Assembly (NCBI GenBank): GCA_947306315.1
Contig: CAMZGF010000021.1
Span: 1 to 11,376, forward strand
Direction of reading: 5' to 3'
DNA: 11,376 nt
From: an uncultured Candidatus Saccharibacteria bacterium
GTDB taxonomy: Bacteria; Patescibacteriota; Saccharimonadia; Saccharimonadales; Saccharimonadaceae
Positions 1 through 6,154 of this stretch are shown here, in pieces; within the stretch, counting starts at the first letter, position 1; each line of letters starts with the position of its first letter. Position numbers and translations under genes: made by a program. The notes beneath the pieces are model-generated. The model ran no database searches, had not been told where the DNA came from, and worked only from the letters and a program-made list of their open reading frames with translations.

Positions 1-82
1 AATGGCGGAATTGGTAGACGCGCCAGACTCAAAATCTAGTTCCAGCAATGGAGTGTGGGTTCGATTCCCACTTCGCCCACCA
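1..82 (+). tRNA. tRNA-Leu (anticodon CAA), 5' end cut by window edge
   Basis: Reads UUG leucine codons. Anticodon loop CTCAAAA is at 28-34, with CAA at 30-32. The long variable arm expected of a class II tRNA is present as a tcca/tgga hairpin around 41-52. The T arm (gtggg, ttcgatt, cccac) ends at 71-72, followed by the acceptor 3' strand ttcgccc, discriminator A79 and an encoded CCA at 80-82. Only the last two bases of the 5' acceptor strand (aa) are in the window, so about five bases and the promoter lie upstream. The anticodon stem ccaga/tctag (23-27 with 35-39) carries one C-A mismatch (24 with 38); the other four pairs are canonical. Confidence 0.93.
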
Positions 83-106
83 AAACGAAACAGTGTTTCG
101 TTTTGG
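80..106 (+). repeat. perfect 12-bp palindrome abutting the tRNA-Leu CCA end
   Basis: Bases 80-91 are the exact reverse complement of 95-106, separated by the triplet agt. The left arm begins inside the tRNA's encoded CCA. It resembles a terminator stem, but its four T residues lie inside the right arm and no U-tract follows. It may be a processing or partial termination signal for the tRNA trailer. Confidence 0.6.
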
Positions 107-191
107 AACGGCAAACTTGCGAGCTAGCGACCGCCACGTGGGACGCGGAAAGCCGAAGGCTTAGCAAGGAAGACGTACCACAAATTATTAT
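83..191 (+). ncRNA. candidate structured RNA between tRNA-Leu and its terminator
   Basis: I do not recognise this as a named RNA family. Hand folding gives a closed, branched structure. Outer helix 104-110 pairs with 174-180 (6 of 7 pairs, one A-A mismatch). Inner helix 116-120 (cttgc) pairs with 164-168 (gcaag), leaving five-base loops on each side between the helices. Inside are two hairpins: 131-134 with 145-148 (ccgc/gcgg), and 150-154 with 158-162 (aagcc/ggctt, loop gaa). The segment is more GC-rich than the AT-rich DNA on its 3' side. It lies between the tRNA and the only clear terminator (192-214), so it is probably transcribed as part of the tRNA precursor. The outer helix competes with the 80-106 palindrome for bases 104-106. 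It could be a spacer with chance pairing. Confidence 0.35.
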
Positions 192-214
192 CTCGACGAA
201 AGTCGAGTTTTTAT
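192..214 (+). terminator. intrinsic terminator of the tRNA-Leu transcript
   Basis: A six-pair stem, ctcgac (192-197) with gtcgag (202-207), encloses a GAAA tetraloop and is followed by a T-rich run from 208. It ends the plus-strand tRNA transcript a few bases before the stop codon of the convergent minus-strand gene. The same stem might also stop the minus-strand transcript, but that side has only a mixed A/T tail. Confidence 0.85.
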
Positions 215-216
215 TT

Positions 217-648
217 TTATTTTTTATTCACAATAACTTGAAGAATAATTCCAGCAAGAATCACTACAACGCTAATCGGGAGAATCGGAATTAAAACCAT
301 AATATCACCGAGAGAATCTGGGTTTCCTTTACCAGTTTCTTTTGTGTAACGACTTCCGGTTGCGTTCGTAATTCGAATTCTAAGTTCAGAACTTCTTTCA
401 TTTAGTTCCAAATATTTATCTGAGAAGCCGTTATTGTCATACTCAGTCTGCTTTTCCGATTCATTCTTTTGGAGCTCTTCAGAAAGCGCAGTAATATCTT
501 CCGTCAACTCCTCGACAGTTTTATTACCAATCTCAGCGTTTATGTTATGTAACTGGATTGCACCACGTCCAAAAAGTATCAAACCACCAAGTACAAAAAG
601 TAGTGGTACAAACTTAAACAAATTCCTATTTTCACGCGTTTTATTCAT
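217..648 (-). CDS. hypothetical protein with two transmembrane helices and a coiled-coil middle
   Basis: I do not recognise a family. The 143-aa product has a short basic N-terminus (MNKTREN), a hydrophobic helix at about residues 11-33, a charged Glu/Ser-rich segment at about 43-95 that looks helical or coiled-coil, and a second hydrophobic helix at about 115-140 ending in NKK. It is predicted to sit in the cytoplasmic membrane with both ends inside and the middle loop outside. The ATG is supported by a TGaTACAAT extended -10 whose spacing puts the transcription start on the A of the ATG; no Shine-Dalgarno sequence is present. It is divergent from the sortase gene across 56 bases and convergent with the tRNA-Leu transcript. 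It encodes a plausible membrane protein, whereas the antisense reading (434-697 plus) does not. Confidence 0.75.
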   Translation of the reverse strand: MNKTRENRNLFKFVPLLFVLGGLILFGRGAIQLHNINAEIGNKTVEELTEDITALSEELQKNESEKQTEYDNNGFSDKYLELNERSSELRIRITNATGSRYTKETGKGNPDSLGDIMVLIPILPISVVVILAGIILQVIVNKK

Positions 649-654
649 AAGCTC

Positions 655-663
655 ATTGTATCA
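655..663 (-). promoter_or_regulatory. extended -10 promoter of the two-TM protein gene (leaderless)
   Basis: Minus-strand TACAAT at 655-660 is preceded by TGa at 661-663. Seven bases downstream of the hexamer is position 648, the A of the start codon. I see no convincing -35 hexamer, as is usual for an extended -10. Confidence 0.6.
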
Positions 664-689
664 CATTTTTCTTAAATACCGTACCCATA

Positions 690-698
690 TGATATAAT
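690..698 (+). promoter_or_regulatory. extended -10 promoter of the sortase operon (leaderless)
   Basis: TATAAT at 693-698 is preceded by TGa at 690-692. The expected start, seven bases on, is 705, exactly the first base of the ATG. No Shine-Dalgarno sequence can precede the start codon in such a transcript. Confidence 0.7.
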
Positions 699-704
699 TA
701 TTAC

Positions 705-1961
705 ATGAATCCAGACACCGGTGGGCAATATTCTGATGAGCGGCAGCGACAGACTGCCGCCGAGATTGCGCGTAAAAAGGTTCTTTCAGCTTATTCTACG
801 AGCCCTGTTTTTGCACGCCAGGTTCAAGCTGCGCAACAACTCCAAGCACAACAGCAAACACAACAAGCACAAATTCAGCAACAACCCGTTCAGCAGCCGA
901 CTACACCACAACCAATTCAACAAATGCAACCAGCTGAAGTACAAACCTATAAAGCAGTTCCAGTTAACACTGCTGTCTCAAACCAAGATCTCCAAAAATA
1001 TCATTCTGCTTGGCAAAATTACTATCAAAAATATTACAACGACTACTACGCCAAAGCTGCAAAAAATTATATTGAAACCGAAAAACTACGTGCTGAACGC
1101 AAACGAAATGACGAAAAGAGACTTGGCGAGGAAGAGCTAAATCCAAACTCAACCAATAACGAAGAAATCGTAAGAACTCTTCGTGAAAAAATTCAAGAAA
1201 AAGCAAATAGTCGTTTTAAGTTAAAGAAAAAACATCGCAAATTCATTCCAATTTTCGCTGGTGTCTTCACAATATTATTCATTCTATTTTTACAGTACAA
1301 CCGCTTCATTTTTGCGCCAATTATGGCTTATATCGCACCAGGGAACGTTTCTGACACAGGAATTTCCGCAATCGATCCAACCGTGAATACAAATGTTTCC
1401 GATACAAATAAACTTATCATTCCAAAACTTAACGTTGACGTACCGGTTCATTTCGGCATCAGTAATGATAAGACTTCCGTCGACAACGCCATGAGAAACG
1501 GCGTCGCTCACTACATGGTTCCAGGTGCATCCGCATATCCTGGCCAAATCGGCAACACGGTCATAACTGGTCACTCTGCAGGTGATATCTATAGCTCAAA
1601 CCCATACAAATTTATTTTCTCGGGACTCGAACGTCTTACTGAAGGAGATTTAATATATATCGATTACAACAAAGTACGCTATACTTATAGAATGACTGGT
1701 AGCAGAACCGTCGAGCCAACCAACGTCGCAGCGCTCAAATATACCGGCGCAAAACCAGTCCTTACCCTTATTACATGTTGGCCACTTGGTACAGAACGAT
1801 ACCGTCTATTAGTTGAAGCTGAGCAGATTAATCCTGCTCCAGAAACAATCGATGGACCAGTTGCTTCACCTGACGAACCAACGACTGTTGAAGAATCCGA
1901 AATGCCAAGAAATGAAAAAACTCTCTTTGAAAATATTTGGAGCTGGGCGACAGGACAATAA
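705..1961 (+). CDS. membrane-anchored sortase with long glutamine-rich cytoplasmic N-terminus
   Basis: Cysteine transpeptidase that in known sortases cleaves a sorting motif on secreted proteins and attaches them to a cell-surface acceptor. The 418-aa product has: a Gln/Pro-rich low-complexity stretch (about residues 41-76); a Tyr/Lys/Glu-rich, probably helical segment (95-175); a basic stop KKKHRK and a transmembrane helix (about 180-199); and an outer sortase domain (about 232-375). Catalytic residues are visible: His290 in VITGHSAG, Cys358 in TLITC, and Arg367 (or Arg365) in ERYRLLVEA. The TLITC context fits the class D/E group; I would not assign a class firmly. A Pro/Glu tail (about 376-418) follows the domain. 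Sortases are usually near 200-250 aa, so the extra length is mostly the cytoplasmic N-terminus. The start lies directly under a leaderless-type promoter. The PEGA gene begins three bases after the stop, so the two are almost certainly co-transcribed. No substrate with a sorting signal is visible in the window. Confidence 0.92.
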   Translation: MNPDTGGQYSDERQRQTAAEIARKKVLSAYSTSPVFARQVQAAQQLQAQQQTQQAQIQQQPVQQPTTPQPIQQMQPAEVQTYKAVPVNTAVSNQDLQKYHSAWQNYYQKYYNDYYAKAAKNYIETEKLRAERKRNDEKRLGEEELNPNSTNNEEIVRTLREKIQEKANSRFKLKKKHRKFIPIFAGVFTILFILFLQYNRFIFAPIMAYIAPGNVSDTGISAIDPTVNTNVSDTNKLIIPKLNVDVPVHFGISNDKTSVDNAMRNGVAHYMVPGASAYPGQIGNTVITGHSAGDIYSSNPYKFIFSGLERLTEGDLIYIDYNKVRYTYRMTGSRTVEPTNVAALKYTGAKPVLTLITCWPLGTERYRLLVEAEQINPAPETIDGPVASPDEPTTVEESEMPRNEKTLFENIWSWATGQ

Positions 1962-1964
1962 AAT

Positions 1965-3452
1965 ATGGATGACTTAGAAGAACTGCGAAGAAAACGTGCA
2001 ATTAAAGTAGTGCTCACCGACATTTTTATGGCACTTTCAGTTGTTGCTATCGTGTGCATTCTTGTTGCAGTTGTTGCTGGCTGGCGTATTAATTCTGATT
2101 TTTCTATTCAACAAAACGGCCTTGCCGCAATCAAAACTAGCCCTGCTGGCGCAAAGATTATCATCGATGGAGATGAACAAAGTCTTCAAACCAACGCACG
2201 CATCATGCTTCCTGGTGGCGAACATAAAATTGAAATCGAAAAAGATGGTTATGAACGTTGGGAGAAAACTGTAAAAATCACCCCAGGTTGGCTTCTCAGA
2301 CTTGAATATCCTCGTCTCTTTAAACAAAACCGCGAGAAAAAAGTCATTAAAGACTACGAAACGCTTAAATTTTTCTACGCTTCACCAGATCACAATTCTG
2401 CACTACTCAGTACGAACGATACAACTGAATGGTATCTTATCACTGATTTAGCCAACGAAAAACCTAAATTCAAAAAGCTAAACATTAAAGGCATCTTCTC
2501 CGGAACCGAAGAAGGTGAATTTACACACAAGATCAAAAAACTTGAATGGAGTAAAAATAACGAAAAGCTTCTTATTGGCATCTCCGAAACGAATGAATGG
2601 GCAATTCTTGACTTAAGAGACATTAAAAACAGTATCAACCTTACCGAAAATTATTCACGTTACGAAGCAAATGCGGAAATTGTACTTGCCGCTTCAACCA
2701 AAACCAAGAAAACCCTCACCGACGCTAAATTCGAAAATGAAAGTGGCGAAAAAGTCATCGTCACCGTATCTGGAAATCTCGTCAGTCTCGACACAGTCTC
2801 GAAAACTGCCTCAAAACCAATCGCGGAAGACGTCGTGAAATTTGAAATATATGGCACATCAATCATTTATAGCACCAGATTTGAAGAAGGAAGAAGCTTT
2901 ATCAAACTTATCCGCTTAGGAGACAAAAACCCAACCATCGTCGCAGTTAATACCGACAAAAACGCCATTTTATCATTTAATCTCACTAAACAAAACAGCA
3001 CAAGTTATCTTCTCTACACAATCGGAAACCGCCTACACGTCTTTAAGGCCACAGATTTCCCAACCGGCGGTGGCAACAAATTAAATATGAAGAAAATTAT
3101 CGACGAAGAAACTGGCGTCATTCCGTCCGAAGCTATTACTTCGTATAACAGCGAATTCATCGTGCTCCGCGAGGGTTCACGCGTAATTATATTCGATAGT
3201 GAACTTGAGCTCTGGCATGAATATGATTATGGTGACGAAGAAATCCGTTTCCTTGACGACTATATGTTCTATCGTGTCGACAAGGCGTCAGGAAAATTCC
3301 TTACATGGGACTTCGATAGTACAAACGTTCGCGTCCTCGTTGTTGATAAAGCCGTAAACGATTTCAATGCGCTTATTTCCTCAAACAATAAGTATTTCTA
3401 CTACATCGCAAAAGCCGAGGAAGGCTACTCTCTTATTCAAGAAAAACTCTAA
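1965..3452 (+). CDS. PEGA-domain membrane protein with beta-propeller-like outer region
   Basis: The 495-aa product has a charged cytoplasmic start (MDDLEELRRKR), one transmembrane helix (about residues 17-39), then a PEGA domain (about 53-113) recognisable by SPAGAKIIIDG and LPGGEHKIEIEKDGYERWEKTV. The rest (about 135-495) is a run of short beta-strand-like blocks with alternating hydrophobic residues and aromatic/Asp turns, reminiscent of a WD/TolB-type beta-propeller, though no exact repeat can be shown by eye. PEGA domains are associated with surface-exposed proteins; the ligand is unknown. The only start signal is a weak AGGA at 1952-1955, nine bases before the ATG. With only three bases after the sortase stop, translational coupling is likely. 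The pairing suggests a shared envelope function, which is inference. Confidence 0.85.
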   Translation: MDDLEELRRKRAIKVVLTDIFMALSVVAIVCILVAVVAGWRINSDFSIQQNGLAAIKTSPAGAKIIIDGDEQSLQTNARIMLPGGEHKIEIEKDGYERWEKTVKITPGWLLRLEYPRLFKQNREKKVIKDYETLKFFYASPDHNSALLSTNDTTEWYLITDLANEKPKFKKLNIKGIFSGTEEGEFTHKIKKLEWSKNNEKLLIGISETNEWAILDLRDIKNSINLTENYSRYEANAEIVLAASTKTKKTLTDAKFENESGEKVIVTVSGNLVSLDTVSKTASKPIAEDVVKFEIYGTSIIYSTRFEEGRSFIKLIRLGDKNPTIVAVNTDKNAILSFNLTKQNSTSYLLYTIGNRLHVFKATDFPTGGGNKLNMKKIIDEETGVIPSEAITSYNSEFIVLREGSRVIIFDSELELWHEYDYGDEEIRFLDDYMFYRVDKASGKFLTWDFDSTNVRVLVVDKAVNDFNALISSNNKYFYYIAKAEEGYSLIQEKL

Positions 3453-3457
3453 ATTCT

Positions 3458-3479
3458 TCTAAAAGCACTTGCTTTTTGA
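3458..3479 (+). terminator. weak hairpin/T-run after the PEGA gene
   Basis: aaaagc (3461-3466) pairs with gctttt (3471-3476) around the loop actt, with partial extension outward. The T run lies within the right arm, so the terminator is weak. The TATAAT of the next gene follows 16 bases after the arm. Confidence 0.4.
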
Positions 3480-3492
3480 TACTGCTTTCGTT

Positions 3493-3498
3493 TATAAT
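3493..3498 (+). promoter_or_regulatory. -10 box of the DUF4367-like gene (near-leaderless)
   Basis: Perfect TATAAT. The predicted transcription start is about 3505, two bases before the ATG at 3507. TTGCTT at 3469-3474 gives a poor -35 at 18-bp spacing and overlaps the preceding hairpin. No Shine-Dalgarno sequence precedes the ATG. Confidence 0.65.
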
Positions 3499-3506
3499 AG
3501 ATTGTA

Positions 3507-4457
3507 ATGAGTAGGTCAGAAGAAATTAAAGTTAATATTACTAGCCACGCTACACATCGTGGTCTAGAAAAATCTATGACTCTTAATCGCCGCTATGTTA
3601 AGCGTCCAACAAAACTTACGGTCACCGACGGAACCGAAGAAATAGCAGCAAAGACCGAAACTAAGTCTCCGAAAATCACTCATATTTTAATCGAATCTTC
3701 AGCTGAACCAGCACCTTCAAAATCTCCTGTTATTGAAGAAACACCTGATCTTCCACCGATAAAGAACCCATATCAGGCTGCTATTGATGCAAGAAAGAAG
3801 CAAAAAGAGCAAAAAACTGATATTGCAATCTCATCAAAAGCTCTTAAAGATGCTGCTATCAAAAAGGCTCTCGCCGAAATGGAAGTTGCAAAAGAAGAGA
3901 AAATTGCTGAACGCGTTATGCTCAAAGAAATGCAAGCTGATAAAAAAGTTGAGAAGAAAGCAAAAAAATCAGAAAAAGAAGTCCGTCACTTCAAGAAACA
4001 TAAAGTTGGACGCATTCTCCTCGCTTTTGCAACTAGCGCAGCTTGTGTAATCGCTCTCGCGGCTATCGTTAAGGTAAATCTTCCTAACATTTCCGTAAAA
4101 GTCGCTGCCGTCCAAACTGGCGTCGATGCATCTTACCCAAGTTACACCCCTCGTGACTTCGCAATTCACGATGTCTATACTAACGGCTCAACCGTCATTA
4201 TCCAATTCGATGGCCCAGAAGATGCAACCTTCACAATTTCTGAAGAGAAAAGCTCTTGGGATTCTAGCGCACTCCTTACAAACTACGTCAAGGGAGCATA
4301 CGGAACCACTTATGACACAATCCGCGAACAAGGAATTACAATCTACGTAAACCACAGCAATGCAGCTTGGGTTAATAACGGAATTTTCTACCGCATCACC
4401 GCCGAACCTGGCGTCCTCTCTAAGAAGCAAATCAAGAATATCGTTGGCTCTCTCTAA
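3507..4457 (+). CDS. single-pass membrane protein with DUF4367-like outer domain
   Basis: The 316-aa product has a cytoplasmic half of about 165 residues: a Ser/Thr/Pro-rich start, then a Lys/Glu/Ala-rich segment (about 91-162) that looks like a long helix or coiled coil. One transmembrane helix follows (about 168-190), then an outer domain (191-316). The C-terminal pattern (QGITIYVNHSNAAWVNNGIFYRITAEPGVLSKKQIKNIVGSL region, 275-316) resembles the end of DUF4367-type domains, which occur outside the membrane on proteins that include anti-sigma-like regulators. That resemblance is by eye only. No sigma factor is adjacent, and the cytoplasmic half shows no recognisable anti-sigma domain. The gene has its own near-leaderless promoter and is followed by a long terminator hairpin. 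Role unknown; envelope sensing or structural support are both possible. Confidence 0.75.
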   Translation: MSRSEEIKVNITSHATHRGLEKSMTLNRRYVKRPTKLTVTDGTEEIAAKTETKSPKITHILIESSAEPAPSKSPVIEETPDLPPIKNPYQAAIDARKKQKEQKTDIAISSKALKDAAIKKALAEMEVAKEEKIAERVMLKEMQADKKVEKKAKKSEKEVRHFKKHKVGRILLAFATSAACVIALAAIVKVNLPNISVKVAAVQTGVDASYPSYTPRDFAIHDVYTNGSTVIIQFDGPEDATFTISEEKSSWDSSALLTNYVKGAYGTTYDTIREQGITIYVNHSNAAWVNNGIFYRITAEPGVLSKKQIKNIVGSL

Positions 4458-4472
4458 TTAGTGAGCACTCAC

Positions 4473-4511
4473 ACAATAAAATACCCCTTTAAAACGGGGT
4501 TATTTTATTGT
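4473..4511 (+). terminator. 15-bp terminator hairpin overlapping the gltX promoter
   Basis: 4473-4487 pairs with 4496-4511 through 15 pairs with one bulged T (4501). The GC part is cccc/gggg next to an eight-base loop, and the outer part is A/T. It ends the upstream membrane-protein gene. Its last base is the first T of the gltX TATAAT. Confidence 0.75.
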
Positions 4512-4530
4512 ATAATATAGAAAGTTAGGA
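4511..4530 (+). promoter_or_regulatory. gltX -10 box and Shine-Dalgarno
   Basis: TATAAT at 4511-4516 predicts a start near 4523. TTTAAA at 4488-4493, in the terminator loop, is at 17-bp spacing and matches four of six -35 bases. AGGA at 4527-4530 lies eight bases before the ATG, giving a conventional short leader, unlike the leaderless genes upstream. Confidence 0.65.
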
Positions 4531-4538
4531 ATTTAGTT

Positions 4539-6014
4539 ATGAAAAAAACAGTTACACGTTTCGCACCAAGCCCAACCGGCTACATCCACATCGGTAACGT
4601 CCGAAGTGCTATTTATCCATATCTTATTGCGCGCCAGAACGATGGCACCTTCATTCTTCGCATTGAAGATACTGATCAGGCTCGCTATGTCGAAGGTGCA
4701 ACTGAACTTATTGAAGACACATTAAAGTGGCTCGGCCTCGAATGGGATGAAGGTCCAGAGGTCGGCGGCGAAAATGGCCCATATTTCCAGACCGAGAGAA
4801 AGTCTCACTACATCGAATGGGCAGCTCGCCTAATTAAAGCAGGCCGTGCTTATGTCGACGATACTCCAAGCGAAAAAATCGACGAGTATCGCAAGGCCGA
4901 TAACGGCGCAAAAATCCCTTATCTCTACCGCAACCACCGTCCAGCAAACGCCAATAAAACCCCTGAAGAGAACTTCGCTCTTATGGGTGAAGGCCATCCA
5001 ATTCGTTTCAAGACCATTCCAAAAGACTACGAATGGCATGACGAAGTCATGGGCGATATGAAAACCGGCCCAGAGGTTTGTGACGATATTATTCTTATCA
5101 AGAAGGACGGTCTCCCAACTTACAACTTCGCGCATATCGTAGACGACGCTGAGATGGGCGTTACACACATCGCACGTGGCGTTGAGTATCTTTCAAGCAT
5201 GCCTAACTACCTCGCCTTGTACGAGGCCCTAGGGCTCGACAGACCATATTTCTTAAGCCTCCCCCATATTCTTGCCCCACAGGGCAATAAAAAGCTCGGA
5301 AAACGCGACGGCGCAAAATCCGTTACCGAATATCGTGATGATGGTGTTCTCCCTGAAGCGATGCTTAATTATCTTGCCTGCCTCGGTTGGAATGATGGCA
5401 CTGAACAAGAAATTTATTCAAAAACAGACCTTCTTAAGGCATTCTCAATCGACCGCATCCAAAACTCTGGCGCACGCTTTGATGAAGTAAAAATTTTCTG
5501 GTATAACGGTCAATGGATTCGCAAAATCTTCACTGAACAGGGAATCGACGAACTTTATTCCCGCACCGAAGGTTTCTGGCCAGAAGCTGCTGCAAACGAG
5601 CCTGATGACTATAAGAAGAAAGTCCTCTCTATTATCTACGACCGCCTCAAAACTCTCTCTGACCTTCGCACTATGACCGAATACTTCTTTGTTGATCCAA
5701 AAATCGATCTTTCTCAAATCACTGAGAATAAGTTCCTAAAGAAGCTCTCTGAATCTGAGCTTATCGACCTAATGACCATGACCATTGAACGCCTCAACGA
5801 TGTCGACGATTGGTCTGAAGAGAATCTCCAAAACGAGCTCAACGAGCTCCTCGCTAAATCTGGCAAAAAACCAGCTGAATTCTTCAGCCTCGTCCGCATC
5901 GCAGTTTCGTTTGCCCCATTTTCACCAGCTCTTCACCAAACCCTATCTGTTCTCGGTAAAGATAAAGTATTATATCGCCTAAATTTGGTTCGTACAGCTC
6001 TAAATAACGCCTAA
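4539..6014 (+). CDS. gltX: glutamate--tRNA ligase (GluRS)
   Basis: Class I aminoacyl-tRNA synthetase that charges tRNA-Glu with glutamate in the cytoplasm using ATP. At 491 aa it is full length for bacterial GluRS. The N-terminal Rossmann fold carries the HIGH-type motif in SPTGYIHIGN (His17-Asn20), followed by the family hallmark RIEDTDQAR (41-49). DGLPTYNFAHIVDD (190-203) and IARGVEYLSSMP (211-222) are conserved GluRS/GlnRS blocks. The KMSKS-type motif is KLGKR at 252-256. The C-terminal third (about 320-491) is the helical anticodon-binding region. The Cys-rich zinc motif of some GluRSs is not seen in the insertion near 105-130. The sequence alone does not tell whether it also charges tRNA-Gln. 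It has its own promoter and AGGA site. A tRNA-Glu(CTC) gene lies 4.8 kb away on the other strand; no operon link. Confidence 0.97.
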   Translation: MKKTVTRFAPSPTGYIHIGNVRSAIYPYLIARQNDGTFILRIEDTDQARYVEGATELIEDTLKWLGLEWDEGPEVGGENGPYFQTERKSHYIEWAARLIKAGRAYVDDTPSEKIDEYRKADNGAKIPYLYRNHRPANANKTPEENFALMGEGHPIRFKTIPKDYEWHDEVMGDMKTGPEVCDDIILIKKDGLPTYNFAHIVDDAEMGVTHIARGVEYLSSMPNYLALYEALGLDRPYFLSLPHILAPQGNKKLGKRDGAKSVTEYRDDGVLPEAMLNYLACLGWNDGTEQEIYSKTDLLKAFSIDRIQNSGARFDEVKIFWYNGQWIRKIFTEQGIDELYSRTEGFWPEAAANEPDDYKKKVLSIIYDRLKTLSDLRTMTEYFFVDPKIDLSQITENKFLKKLSESELIDLMTMTIERLNDVDDWSEENLQNELNELLAKSGKKPAEFFSLVRIAVSFAPFSPALHQTLSVLGKDKVLYRLNLVRTALNNA

Positions 6015-6050
6015 AAACGTCTATTTTGCACCCCCTAATCACCCCTGTTA

Positions 6051-6094
6051 AAGCCCAGAAAAAGCCATACTGCTATTGCTTTTTTTGGGCTTTT
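6051..6094 (+). terminator. gltX intrinsic terminator
   Basis: 6051-6065 pairs with 6078-6092 in a 15-bp uninterrupted helix with one G-U pair (58 with 85), enclosing a 12-base loop and ending in T residues 6091-6094. The downstream promoter's TATAAT begins five bases later. Confidence 0.8.
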
Positions 6095-6104
6095 GTGGTA
6101 TAAT
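6076..6104 (+). promoter_or_regulatory. lipoprotein gene promoter, overlapping the gltX terminator
   Basis: Extended -10 TGgTATAAT at 6096-6104. A -35-like TTGCTT at 6076-6081 lies at 17-bp spacing, inside the terminator's loop and right arm. The predicted start near 6111 gives an 84-base leader, by far the longest mRNA leader in the window. Confidence 0.6.
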
Positions 6105-6114
6105 ATAATTATAA

Positions 6115-6154
6115 AGTTGTTAGGGGTGGTGTAGAAAAAAGCAGTTCACAACTG
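6115..6154 (+). promoter_or_regulatory. leader region with two mutually exclusive hairpins
   Basis: agttgt (6115-6120) is the exact complement of acaact (6148-6153). Alternatively, cagtt (6142-6146) pairs with aactg (6150-6154) around cac. Both cannot form at once. The helices are short, so a regulatory role is only possible. No known riboswitch class is recognised. Confidence 0.3.

Noticed and set aside
55..294. 79-aa plus-strand open frame beginning in tRNA-Leu
   Set aside because: It starts inside the T arm, crosses the palindrome, the branched fold and the terminator, and overlaps the 3' end of the minus-strand gene. There is no promoter or Shine-Dalgarno sequence of its own.
434..697. 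87-aa plus-strand open frame opposite the two-TM gene
   Set aside because: Antisense to a better supported gene, Ser-rich, lacks a start signal and runs over both divergent promoters.
841..930. CAA-rich tract as a DNA microsatellite
   Set aside because: Codons are mixed (caa, cag, cca, gca) and encode the Gln/Pro region of the sortase. There is no uniform repeat unit.
3784..4050. 88-aa Lys-rich alternative frame inside the DUF4367-like gene
   Set aside because: Shifted-frame shadow of the Lys/Glu-rich coiled-coil segment, with no start signal.
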